Origin: Pardosa pseudoannulata
Lineage: Eukaryota; Arthropoda; Arachnida; Araneae; Lycosidae
DNA length: 64,000 nucleotides
NCBI GenBank assembly: GCA_032207245.1
Contig: CM063501.1
Span: 87,052,508 to 87,116,507, forward strand
Direction: 5' to 3'
Below are positions 45,451 to 56,439 of this stretch, one piece after another. The notes beneath the pieces were generated by a model. The model saw nothing but the letters and a program-made list of their open reading frames with translations. It was not told the origin of the DNA and ran no database searches. A program made the position numbers and the translations under genes. Positions within the stretch are counted from its first letter, which is position 1, and every line of letters starts with the position of its first letter.

Positions 45451-46078
45451 CAGTTTACTCCGCTTAATGTGATCGCGGTTAATGTTATCAATCGCTTATT
45501 GTAATCGAAATAACTTAGTCCCGATTTTCTCTATTCTCTTGTATGTTAATATTGTTTTATGTGATCATTACGTCAGGTTAATGTTATCAGTTCTCGAACC
45601 TCTTTTAATTGGCAAAGGAGTATTCAGAATCTATTCAGAAGGAACCGATCCTTTATTTTTCTTCACTGTTTTTTGAATTTTTGAAAATACTCCCTCTTCC
45701 AACTAGGGAAATGGGGAATGAACAAAAGAGTGGGAATTAACACGTTCCTGAAATTTTTCAGAAATACGCACACCCTGCTGGTGGTCAGTGTTTGTCAGAT
45801 AAGCAGATGGCAACACATTACTATCGGAACTGAGAAGGAGCGTATTCACATTTTATGCCTTGCTCGCTTACATACAGCTTGTCGATAAGGGAGCCAGAAA
45901 GAAAATGATTTAACATTAAAACAAAAGATCGAAATTTTAAATCGTTATGACAGGTTGATTATGATTACGATTAATTTATCAATGATTTCTTAGAAAAATT
46001 GTAGACAGTCAACAATTGGTCATTTTTTTAATTATGCATACAATTCTTATGTTTTAAAGGATAATATACATAAATGCT
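45451..46078 (+). mobile_element. Tigger-B element, copy 2, 3' end lost
   Basis: It starts CAGTTTACTCCGCTTAATG after TA and shares AAGGAGCGTATTCACATTTT with the other two copies. The match stops at about 46078 (GATAATATACATAAAT), where an inverted, truncated TTAA element L begins. Confidence 0.85.
45892..45957 (+). pseudogene. Tigger-B transposase N-terminal HTH remnant
   Basis: The frame reads ARKKNDLTLKQKIEILNRYD, the first helix-turn-helix of the CENP-B/Tigger DNA-binding domain (typically K-R-x-x-LTLxxKxEIL). The frame ends soon after, and no DDE domain follows. A near-identical piece lies at 60149-60216. Confidence 0.87.
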
Positions 46079-46569
46079 CCTGCATTTAAAAAAACACAAT
46101 TTAAAACGTTGTCTTTCCAAGAAAATTACAAAAAATACAAAGATAATATAAATTTTTATTGCAATTTTGGATTTTGATAATATTGCAGAAAATAGTCTAA
46201 TATTGTATTATTACAAGCACATCGGCTGTTTTTATCTTTCTTTTCGAATTCCCACTTCATAATCTGAATATGAATACGCTGTCGGAAAGCGGCACACAAG
46301 GAAGAGATAAGTCGTAAGTGATAAGTAGAAAAAACATATATATTTTATACTTGAATAAGTAAGTGCCCTAGCTTACAATCCCATGTAAATGATAAATATC
46401 AATAAAACGATTTTTTTTTCACATTGTTAATTTCAATTTCTCGACTGCATTCGAGTGCGAAAAATTATAGCAATATAAAGTACAACGCCGCTCGAATTAT
46501 CTCGAGTGTGCACAGTTTGGCCAGTTTAGAACACTCGAGTTAACTCGAGCGTTCACGTTAAGGGGTTAA
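46079..46569 (-). mobile_element. TTAA element L, inverted truncated copy
   Basis: Reverse complement of 23391 to ~24110: GTAATTTTCTTGG, ACTTATCACTTACGACTTATC and ATTTACATGGGATTGTAAGCT inverses all occur. The intact end is ...GTTCACGTTAAGGGGTTAA at 46569. The other terminus (about 40 bp) is missing at the junction with Tigger-B. Confidence 0.85.
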
Positions 46570-47815
46570 CGAGACTAGTAAGACAAATAAAAATATTTGT
46601 AGAGTTCTGTTTATCACAATGAGTGTGAACATTTACAAACAGAAGTAATTCAAGTAAACGTTAGTTTTTCATTACTTACTAAACAATATATCAACATAAA
46701 TCAATATAAAATATCCATATGAATTATTCAAATGTTATTGATTCTGTTATCATTGCTCGAATTATCTCGAGTGTGCACAGTTTGGCCAGTTTAGAACACT
46801 CGAGTTAAATCGAGCGTGCACGTTAAGGGGTTAACGAGACTAGTAACACAAATAAAAATATTTGTAGAGCTCTGTTTATCACAATGAGTGTGAACATTTA
46901 AAAACAGAAGTAATTCAAGTAAAAGTTAGTTTTTCATTACTTACTAAACAATATATTAACATAAATCAATATAAAATAACCCTATGAATTATTCAAATGT
47001 TATTGATTCTGTTATCATCGCTCGAATTATCTCGAGTGTGCACAGTTTGGCCAGTTTAGCACACTCGAGTTAACTCGAGTGTGCACGTTAAGGGGTTAAC
47101 GAGACTAGTAAGACAAATAAAAATATTTGTACAGTTCTGTTTATCACAGTGAGTGTTAACATTTACAAACAGAAGTAATTCAAGTAAAAGTTAGTTTTTC
47201 ATTACTTACTAAACAATATATTAACATAAATCAATATAAAATATCCATATGAATTATTCAAATGTTATTGATTCTGTTATCATCGCTCGAATTATCTCGA
47301 GTGTGCACAGTTTGGCCAGTTTAGCATACTCGAGTTAACTCGAGCGTGCACGTTAAGGGGTTAACGAGACTAGTAAGACAAATAAAAATATTTGTAGAGT
47401 TCTGTTTATCACAATGAGTGTGAACATTTACAAACAGAAGTAATTCAAGTAAAAGTTAGTTTTTCATTACTTACTAAACAATATATTAACATAAATCAAT
47501 ATAAAATATCCATATGAATTATTCAAATGTTATTGATTCTGTTATCATCACTCGAATTATCTCGAGTGTGCACAGTTTGGCCAGTTTAGCACACTCGAGT
47601 TAACTCGAGTGTGCACGTTAAGGGGTTAACGAGACTAGTAAGACAAATAAAAATATTTGTAGAGTTCTGTTTATCACAATGAGTGTGAACATTTACAAAC
47701 AGAAGTAATCCAAGTAAAAGTTAGTTTTTCATTACTTACTAAACAATATATTAACATAAATCGATATAAAATATCCATGTGAATTATTCAAATGTTATTG
47801 ATTCTGTTATCTTTA
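46491..47815. repeat. 265-bp x 5 tandem array built from a TTAA-L terminus plus flank
   Basis: CTCGAATTATCTCGAGTGTG starts units at 46491, 46756, 47021, 47286 and 47551, exactly 265 bp apart. Each unit is ~79 bp of element-L terminus, ending GTTAAGGGGTTAA, plus ~186 bp of outside flank (CGAGACTAGTAAGACAAATA...TGATTCTGTTATCAT). Units differ by only a few substitutions, so the expansion is recent. Inverted CTCGAG and GTGCAC motifs recur in every unit. Confidence 0.97.
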
Positions 47816-48307
47816 CATTTACCTTTAGCAAACTATATCTTTGGCATTTTAATGAACTAGCATGTAGATTGAAAATTATTCTTGTCAGCTTATAATTCAT
47901 GTAAAATTTATGTGTATTGCTTGATTGCACTAGAAAGATTGATCAGGTACTAGAAGAATATAAATTTTAGTTAAAATATGTTACATAAATCAGTTAGATA
48001 TCGGATGAATTCTTCTCCATCTGGATTAACATTTTGATTACTACTGTCAAAATTTATGTTAGAGTGTCAGATCTATCTATTTTGGGAATGATTGATCATT
48101 TAGTGACATTTGAATTCCTAAAACTTTAAATTGTGATCAAATCCAAGGCACTCCTTATGTGTGATGAAAATGAAAGAAAATATTTTTACCTTTCACACAG
48201 GACAGTATTTTCTTTTATTTTGTTGTTTATATTTAGATGAATTTTTTTAAAGCTTCTTTTCATCTGTTGATGTTCTCATTAATCCATTTATGAAATTATG
48301 CTATTAA
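47816..48307. other. AT-rich DNA, nothing identified
   Basis: No feature seen upstream of the Mutator-like relic. Confidence 0.5.
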
Positions 48308-49123
48308 AATTATGCCACCATAACTAGATGTTGCTCCAATATAATCCAGATAGCTGTTAATAAAGCTGTTTCAATTTTTAATGAGGGTCAAGTACATCGA
48401 TTAAGAGTCATTATTGAACTTGGTTTCAAAATAGTGTTACCAATTTATGAAGCGTAGCGTTCGTGGATTAAGTAGACTTTGAATTAAGACAGCAAAGATA
48501 ACAGCACTTTATTCGTAATGCAGGGAAAACACGAATACAGCAGCCAACACCGCGAGAACTGGCTAGCGATAACTCTTAGCGCCAAACAACGTAGGTCTTT
48601 ACCTCTACAAATTTCTCAGCTAACTCAACCTCGATCAGGATCTTCAGGATCTTCAGGATGGTAGTTCAACTGGATTGCCTGGACCAAGCCCTCTAAACCA
48701 GAGATTTCTAACAGTAAGCATAAAATGACAACGAGCAGAAAATAAAACAACTAAAAAGAGGAAAGAGGGGATAGGGAGGTGGATTCGTGAGTTCTAGACA
48801 CAAAACTAGAGAGTAGAAAGTTTAGGGATAGAAATAAAACGCATATTTTTGCGGCCAGGGACATCCGTACAAAAACCATGAAGAAAACATTATTATATAA
48901 CATTATATAACATTAGTTGATAGACTGAGAGTTATGATTGAACTTGGTTTCAAAATAGGTAATAATGTAAAACCCTTTGCATATAACAATGATCAACAGC
49001 TTATTTCTCCTGAGGAGATGAGTACATTAGAGGCTCGAAAAGCAATAAAAAAAAGCCAAAACTGCTGCAAAAGTAAAAACATTAGTAGAAGATGGAATAA
49101 TGTGTGTAACTGAACAATTTTAA
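48308..49123 (+). pseudogene. Mutator-like transposase C-terminal relic, split by insertion and frameshifted
   Basis: The 5' part (48308-48434) reads TRCCSNIIQIAVNKAVSIFN then EGQVHRLRVIIELGFKI. The 3' part (from 48913) repeats RLRVMIELGFKI and goes on GNNVKPFAYNNDQQLISPEE to MSTLEARKAIKK. One extra A in the A8 run at 49047-49054 shifts the frame, after which AKTAAKVKTLVEDGIMCVTEQF ends at a stop (49121). The pattern (I-x-IAVxxAVxxFNEG, then a coiled basic tail ending in aromatic-rich residues) resembles the C-terminus of Mutator-like/MULE proteins common in arthropods. Family call is by memory of pattern and needs a profile search. Catalytic residues are absent here. Confidence 0.6.
48435..48912 (-). 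mobile_element. Insertion in the Mutator-like relic, possible LTR
   Basis: The inserted DNA is G+C-richer than its flanks. On the minus strand it contains an AATAAA at about 48513, ~70 bp before an end reading TTGGTAACA, which suits an LTR 3' end. The far end may be TGTACGGATGTCCC at 48871. It is bracketed by two diverged copies of coding sequence (…GAACTTGGTTTCAAAATAG), longer than any normal target duplication. TCAGGATCT is triplicated at 48635-48660. Confidence 0.45.
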
Positions 49124-50184
49124 AGTACCTTGAAATAATTTTTATAAAAATATATACAATTCTAGCTTAAAATGCGTTTTACTCAAAATGATGTTTTTTT
49201 GAATTTGCACGCACTCTAAATAAAAATCTACTGTATATATTGTTTTAAAATTTTCAAGGTAAGTACGTTATAGCAGTACAACATTATAGAAGTACAGTTA
49301 AACTCTACCTACTTTTTCATAGTTTTTCAATTTTATTTGGTATTTGGAGATTTTTTATTGAAATTTTTGTATGCTATTTTACATTTTTGAAAAAATTCAT
49401 GCTGTTGGAGAAAAAGTTTTGAACAAATTTTAAAATGAAAGAAATAATAATAATAAATGAAAATAAAAAAATAAAAAATGAAAATAGTAGATAATTTTTA
49501 AAAAATGAAATAAGTAGAGATTCGTGTCTAATAATATGAGTTTACAAAAATGCAAAAATTATTATTAAAACACATAATATATCGTTGTAAACCTGCGCGC
49601 AGTGTGTCAGCAAAAATATGAAAATTTAGAAACAAGCCCTTACATTTCGTTCCATAAAAATTTTCTTAGTTAACAAAGAAAATATTAAGTTTATATATAT
49701 AATTAAAAAATTATAGAGTGCAAATGCTGAAAAGTTGATTCAATTTAAATAGTAATAATATAAGTTATGCAAAGCCGAAATACAAAAAAAATTCTAGCTT
49801 TTAAGGTTGCTTAAAAGTGATCACTCCTCTTAAACATATTAACGTTGTGTTTTGTTAAGTTAGTTATTGTTAACGCAATTTAGTTTCGCTCATTACGCGT
49901 CATCATATAACTATTTATTAACGTTTTGGCAGATAGAAGCACCATAGAAGAGGTGTCAGTATAAACTTAACATTTTTATTTCTTTTGTTTGTCCTATTAC
50001 TGCACCATATCCAACACGGATACCATTTTTCATTTGTGGTGGGACACACACACACACACTAAATATTATGTTCTTATTTCTAATTCATTTCAGCTTAGAA
50101 TCTAATTTCGATCACTTATGCGTAAAAATTGTTTTATCATATCCTAAAAACGCACAAATGAATTTTTTTCGGGAGTTTGGACGT
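49124..50184. other. AT-rich DNA, nothing identified
   Basis: Only an (AC)n tract at 50045-50060 stands out. Confidence 0.5.
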
Positions 50185-50760
50185 AAGTTTACACACAGTA
50201 ATTACAGGATAGCAGGTTGAGGCTCTCAACAGGCTGAACGTCGGTTCGGTCGTGCGGCCGTTATTTTGCTGGACGTCTATGCTGGCGTGCCGATCATACG
50301 CATGCGGGTTCGGGAATCAATTGCTGCCCCGGGCTCTCCGGCTTGCTCACAGGATCTCGAAGTCCATCCACTCTTGAACCTAGACATCGAGTCCTTTTCA
50401 CAATTTTCTTCCATAACTTTACATATCGGTTCAACGCCCCTTTTTTTTCTCTGTCCCAATCACTTGTTAGGGAAATTTTCCCACGTCTGCACCACCTTCG
50501 GGTGTGCAGTTGGGCTCATTAAAATAGTCCCTTTTGTGAAAGTTGACATTATTGCTTAACCCCTGCCCCCATATCTCACGGCTGCATCCCTGCCTGAACT
50601 TGACCGTTATACTTGTGCTATTCCGTGAGCTATAACTCCTCCGCAGGGGTCCCCATTAAAACTCGAAGTCAACAGCTGCACCTAAATTCTTCTTGAAGAT
50701 TTAGTTCACAACTGTGTATGCACGTGCTGACCATCGTGAGAAAGTACATCAGTACAGTTA
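50185..50760. repeat. Interspersed repeat R3, copy 2
   Basis: Diverged copy of 12295-12800, beginning CAGTAATTACAGGATAGC. It contains an additional or better preserved ~100-bp G+C-rich stretch (GGCTCTCCGGCTTGCTCACA). ORFs on both strands differ from those in copy 1. Confidence 0.7.
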
Positions 50761-51381
50761 ACCCAAACAAATGTAAAATCTGCTTTATCTTAATATATTT
50801 CTTTGGATGTATGACACAATATGTCCCACAAAAACTGTGCAATGAAACTCCATACAACTAAAGTCATTCTCTTTTTATAAAAAAAGTATTGATTACCCAA
50901 CAATTGTGAGAAAATACTGAAGTAATTTTTCTACTATTTTATTAGTGACATGTGCTTTTAAAGACCATCATTAATCTTCTTATTCTTTTAACTGAACCCC
51001 GTAATTTTATCGGTGTTAAGCCTGTCAACAAAGCCTGTTACGCAACGATAATATAAAAATTAATGTCTGTCCTTGAAAACGTAAAGAAAATATTCTTCGT
51101 TTTACAACAATGTAGTGTGCTTGATTCAAATATGAGCGACAGGGCAATAAAAAGCTGTCAAAATTCATTGGGTAACAGAAATAATTTTAAACTGCTATGT
51201 ATTTCTTGAATGCAAAAAAGAAACAATCCCTGTGCCTAAATAATAAATTAAATATTACTAAGAGATAAAATTGAATCATAGATAGTTTTTAAACAAATGC
51301 TTATTGTATGATGATAACATCGTAATAATCCTTACTTTTAAATTGTTTGTTTATATTCATTAAGCATTAAAGTTAAACCCG
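50761..51381. other. AT-rich DNA, nothing identified
   Basis: No gene or repeat copy is recognisable. Confidence 0.5.
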
Positions 51382-52027
51382 TTAACCCTCTAAGCGGTTC
51401 GCACGTACAATTCCGCCGGTTGTTAGTACAATTTTCGACCTCCAAAAACGTTCCGAAAATGAATGTATTGTACATTTCTGATAGTGCTTTCCCCCATGGA
51501 GTTTTGAGGTAGGAGGGTCAGGTCAATTGTTTAAGAACTGCACCCCTCTTTGACTGACATTTATTGAGGGATGCACCCCTACCCCCAGAGGCACAAAGAC
51601 TCTGATAGCTTGTCATGGCTTTGTCAATCTCTATTTCGAAGTATTTCGTTTGCGGTAACAGATGTATATCAAATTGCACCACTTAAATATCTTGGATGAC
51701 TTTCGTAAAAAAATATAAATAATTCTCTTAAAAAATATTTTTATTCGTACTTTTAGAATTCATTATTTCTAATGGAATGATCTTCGAGACTTGACGAGCT
51801 TTATGTGTATTAAAAATTAACAATCTATAATGTCTATCTATATATCTATTTATAACCGGAAGTAAAGGGACAATAACGAGGGTGGGTTTCCCGTATTCCA
51901 ATCTAGTCGACAAAAGGTGAAGTAAAAAATCATAGAACACGTTGGTCGCTGACACAATAAAACTAGCGTAAACTTAGCGTATTTTTGGAGACTTTTTTTC
52001 CTCTGTGTGTTCCACTCGGAGGGTTAA
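51382..52027 (+). mobile_element. TTAA element, CCCTCTAAGCGG family, copy C
   Basis: Edges TTAACCCTCTAAGCGGTTCG and ...CACTCGGAGGGTTAA. 646 bp, same body as copies A and B, with the ~46-bp GCACCCCT repeat segment retained. The minus-strand 75-codon ORF has no motif I know. Confidence 0.9.
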
Positions 52028-52491
52028 ATATTTAGTAAAGTACAAAAAAATGCAAACATATCAAGCAACAAAAATAATTATCCTGTCTGACAGATTTCGA
52101 TTAAAAGTTTTTTAAATAATTCTCTTATATGCCAAGCGCATTTTGGAGCTAAATGCCAGAGTAGATAAATTGGAATAACTCTAAAAATTACTTGTGAAGA
52201 AACATATTACATCATAAATTAATCATCGATTCAAGAACAAAAACTATATATTAAATATATATATTTAATAAACCTTCAATGAAACTTTTTCAACTGGAAA
52301 TAAGTTCTGAAAAATTTTATCTAAAACTTTTTTTCTGGTACTTTTTTTCAGATAATATCATTATGTCCTTGGTTTGAGCTCTTTTCAATTAAAATTAATA
52401 TATTTTTTGTGAACTGACTGAAATACATTTATTAACGTCTATGCCATTTGCAGCCTCGGGTTAGAAATATTTGGCAACTTATTCATCATTA
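52028..52491. other. AT-rich DNA, nothing identified
   Basis: No feature seen. Confidence 0.5.
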
Positions 52492-53331
52492 ATTTATTAT
52501 ATAATAATAGCCCAAGTTATCTATCCGTCTTTCATCGAATTGATAAAGCGATAGGACCTGGAGTAGTTAGGGATATCTATATTGGATTCTTGACGAGTTA
52601 GGAATAGCAAAACTCGAAGCAAGTCTTTAAATCGTTCGAAATCCATCCCTGTGTCCCTTTTCGAGCGTTTAATCTCATTATTTCAAACCCTATTTTCAAA
52701 GGTTATGAGCAGTCTATTAAGTTTATCACATAATAAATAGGTAAAAATAACATTTTTCTACTATTATGACGTCATTCCTTTAACCATCTCATTTAATCAT
52801 TTCTTTTTTAAAATTATTTACATGTCGTCTGCATTATTTTCATACATTTTATCACTGAACTTAGATATTACGTAAATACTTTTCTTTTATACTTGGCATA
52901 AATAATAGATTAGATACATACGTGATAGTTTTAAATTTAATCATAGATTATTTTTTGTTGCAATAAAGTTTTATCACCGGTTTTAAAAACAAATTATTTT
53001 CATAAAAGTTTATGATTCTATTTCACCTACTAATAAATATCTAGCATTTAAGTTATATATCTTTGAAAACTAAGAAGTTTCTTCGTTTGTGTGTTTGTTT
53101 TTTATACATAACCACACAGGGTAAGTAAAAGAATTCAATGTGATTCTAAACTGCATTCACAGTATGGGGAGACTTTAGAGGAGTATGAGGATAAAAAAAT
53201 TATTGAGAGTGTACCAGATAGTTCTCAGCCAAAAAAACCCAACAATTTTTTTAAGTGCCGCATAGGGTACTTTACAATTCTAGAAAATTAAAAATTTTAC
53301 TAATCCCGTCGTATGATTGTGTATATGCTAG
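52492..53331 (+). mobile_element. Non-autonomous Helitron, copy H5
   Basis: The 5' end is decayed (TTATTATATAATAATAGCCC). The 3' end is a mutated hairpin CCCGTCGTATGATTG, then TATATG and CTAG at 53331. The interior aligns with H4 throughout; TGACGTCA lies at 52767. No insertions. Confidence 0.87.
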
Positions 53332-53755
53332 TTTAACAATATTTTTAACACTACATTTTCCCTTTTTCATTTGTTTAAAATGACATAGTTATAACCTTCT
53401 TCTATATAGAGAATAAATAAAATATATTTGAAGAATGCAATGAATTAGTCTTGTACCGTCTCTATTGCTGAGACAATTGTGGAAAGATAAAAAGTGCAAT
53501 ACTTGATAGGTCTCAAAAGTGATCCCACTTTCTAAAATACCAATAGGTAGATTGAATTAAAGGAAATTGTGTTGTATTCATAGAAGATGACGACAAAATA
53601 GGAAATGGTGAAAGCTTGGAAGAACTGAAATAAATCTTCTAAGAAGAGACAAGAATCACTCTCACGAAATAAAACTGCTAAGGGATTATTGAAACAAAGT
53701 GTGCAGTAAATTTATTCTCAACAATAAATTTAGCTGATTTGTCTTACTTTATTCT
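53332..53755. other. AT-rich DNA, nothing identified
   Basis: No feature seen. Confidence 0.5.
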
Positions 53756-54620
53756 TTTCAATCCAAGTTCAGTACAATTGTGTTTATTTTTTTAATTCGT
53801 GGGAGTTCAGATGGACAACGTGTGGAAAAAGTTTCGGAAGGGCGATATTTCGCTATTTTGGGCTTAGTTGATTTTATCTTGTTTCATTTGTTTTTATAAG
53901 TTCAATTGTTTCTATTTTTTTATCTCTGGGGTGTTCAGATGAACAACTTGTGGGAAAAGTTTCGAAAAGGGCTATATTTCGCCATTTTGGGCTTAGTTGC
54001 TTTTATCTTGTTTTATTTGTTTTTATGAGTTCAGTACAACTGTGTTTATTTTTTTAGTTCTTGGGAGTTCGCAAATTTGGGCTTAGTTGCTTTTATCTTG
54101 TTTTTATGAGTTCAGTACAACTGTGTTTATTTTTTTAGTTCTTGGGAGTTCAGATGGACAATGTGTGGAAAAAGTTTCGAAAGGGAGATATTTCGCCATT
54201 TTGGGCTTAGTTGCTTTTATCTTGTTTTTATGAGTTCAGTACAACTGTGTTTATTTTTTTAGTTCTTGGGAGTTCAGATGGACAATGTGTGGAAAAAGTT
54301 TCGTAAGGTCAATATTTCGCAATTTTGGGCTTAGTTTAATGAGTTCAGTTCAACTGTGTTTATTTTTTGAGCTTTTCGGAGTTCAGATGGACAACGTGTG
54401 GAAAAAGTTTCGGAAGTGCGATATTTCGCCATTTTGTTTTTAGTTTCTTTTATCTTGTTTTATTTATTTTTATGAGTTCAGTACATTGTGTTATAAGTTT
54501 TTAATTGTTTTGAATATTTTAAAATTCTTATTTGTTGAAATCTTGTTAGGGACTTCAGTTAGGGAATGTGATGAAAAAGCTTTGAAAAGCAATATTTCGT
54601 TGTTTGTCTACCTCCTCTTC
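53756..54620 (+). repeat. ~120-140-bp tandem array, about six units
   Basis: GAGTTCAGATGGACAACGTG-type sequence followed by GAAAAAGTTTCG and ATTTTGGGCTTAGTTG recurs at about 53807, 53934, 54147, 54270 and 54381. One unit near 54068 lacks its middle, and a last degenerate unit lies at 54550-54600. Units also share GAGTTCAGTACAACTGTG. Most units contain a tiny frame MDNVWKKFRKGDIS; its recurrence reflects the repeat. Confidence 0.88.
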
Positions 54621-54714
54621 ATATTTTTTCTTATGGAGATTAACAACACTATTAAGAACAAACAAAACGTTCATTTAGGGTAACTTAAGAGAAAATTATA
54701 TTTCATAAAAAGTG

Positions 54715-54935
54715 TAAGCTTGTAAACTTTTATATTTTTTTATTATCATTCAAGCAAAATGAATAAATATTTGCTCTGTTTTATAAGAAATAATTATGCA
54801 TTTAAACCACACCACAGACTTTTACATCATCGCAGTACTTGGCAGTTAATATCCATGAGTACCTATCATCTACGCCTGGTAACTTTTTGTTACGTTCTTA
54901 CCTTTCAAAATCTGAAATTGAAAAGAAAAACATAG
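54715..54935 (+). repeat. Partial third copy of the segmental duplication
   Basis: It matches 40290-40485 and 55425-55635 (ACTTGGCAGTTAATATCCATGA, ACCTTTCAAAATCTGAAATT) and joins directly to the start of copy B. So part of the segment is also tandemly duplicated here. Confidence 0.8.
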
Positions 54936-54938
54936 TGA

Positions 54939-56437
54939 CGCTGGCAGCATGTTTGTAGACTACGATAACGCTCGCTCCCACACGGCGTTGCTTGTAACTG
55001 AATACATAACCCAGGAACAAACTACAACTACTTTCCCCAACCGCCATACAGTTCCGACCTAGGCCCTCTGATCTTTCGTTTCATAGGTTAAGATGGACAT
55101 GAAAGAGCGCCATTCACTCCAATATGTCAAAAGATCCCTAACCACTAGGCTTCACGGTATCTCACAAAATGAGTTCTAACAAGGTTACAATCTCTGCAAG
55201 CAACACTAGATTTGATTGTATTACTGCCATAGGCACATACTTTGAAGATTATTTACAGCTTTTCTTTGTAAGTACATTATTAAATTTACCTATTTTGTTT
55301 TCTCATCCCTTTTGGAACAGACCTTGTACAATTGTATAAATAGTGTTTCTTTTTCCCTTTTTTAACCAGAGGATAATATATTAGCAATGTTGTAGATTTA
55401 AGAGAATTTGTAAAAGTTGGTAAATTTGTAAACGTTTCTATTGTTTTATTATCATTCGAGTAAAATGAATAATTATGTGCTGTGTTTTACAAGAAATTTG
55501 ATGTACACTTGAACCATACCATTTTTACAACTTCGCAGTACTTTGCAGTTAATATTCATCAGTACTTATTATCTACACCTGGTAACTATTTGTTTTTTTC
55601 TTACCTTTCAAAATCTCAAATTGAAAAGAAAAAAATGGTGTACAAGTTTTACTTTGACTGTATTTGCTTTAACACTCATTATTCGTTTCACAGATAAACA
55701 AAAAATAAAAATTCTGCGTTTGTGTGCCACTTATCTACTAGTATCTTTTGTGGTCTTTTCAGTATTCAAAATTCTTCACAAATTTCTGAAAGTAATCTTG
55801 ACGATTACAACTAATCTCGAAAAGTAAATGTACAGCTATACTTATCACTTCCGGATAACTCATTTTATTAATTATGAAGTAGTGTGAATGCAACGGAACA
55901 TTTGAAGTTCGCAAAACTGGCACAGATTTTAACTGTTTTATATTTAATAATTTAGGTCAGGATTCGGCAGACCGTGGTTTTAGAGCCACATTTGGATGTT
56001 TACATAAGTGTTTACAGTTATTCAGATTTATACTTCTCTGTATTATATTGATAATGAATACTCACTGACATCTTCGTTATCTTGTTACTTTGACAGTTTG
56101 GCTTGTCACCTCCAAATGTCTGGCTTTGTTTATGTTGAAGCATAATGAAGAGCCACAGAAGACACCAAAAAAAATAATAATAATAGTAATACGAGGTACA
56201 TTGGGCTTTTATAGTTTTATAAAGATCCTGAGACCAGTCAATAAAAATACAGCCACAAGACAAAACTAATCAAACACAACCAATGAAAACACAAAAGGAT
56301 CAACTGCAGAAAACCTCGTACGTCCGAGAAAGCTATTACTTAAATAATAATAAACAGCCAAGTCGCCAAGTATGAGTGCGATTACATATTTCAACAGTTT
56401 ATTCAGAATTCCCTATTTTATACTCTTTAACAGGTTG
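54939..56437 (+). repeat. Segmental duplication, copy B
   Basis: Aligns with 39783-41090. It lacks the SINE of copy A but has ~275 extra bases at about 56122-56398 (starting after GTCTGGCTTTG). The donor-like GTAAGTAC is conserved at about 55268. The ORFs at 55482 and 55543 are the two halves of the frame in copy A, separated by an indel. Confidence 0.92.
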
Positions 56438-56439
56438 AC

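Noticed and set aside
46491..47815. CRISPR array or other regularly spaced system
   Set aside because: Whole 265-bp units are repeated with no variable spacers, in eukaryotic transposon context.
41602..51955. Similar ORFs in two copies of the CCCTCTAAGCGG TTAA element
   Set aside because: Similarity is explained by the repeat; the third copy (near 22380) has a stop in frame and there is no known motif.
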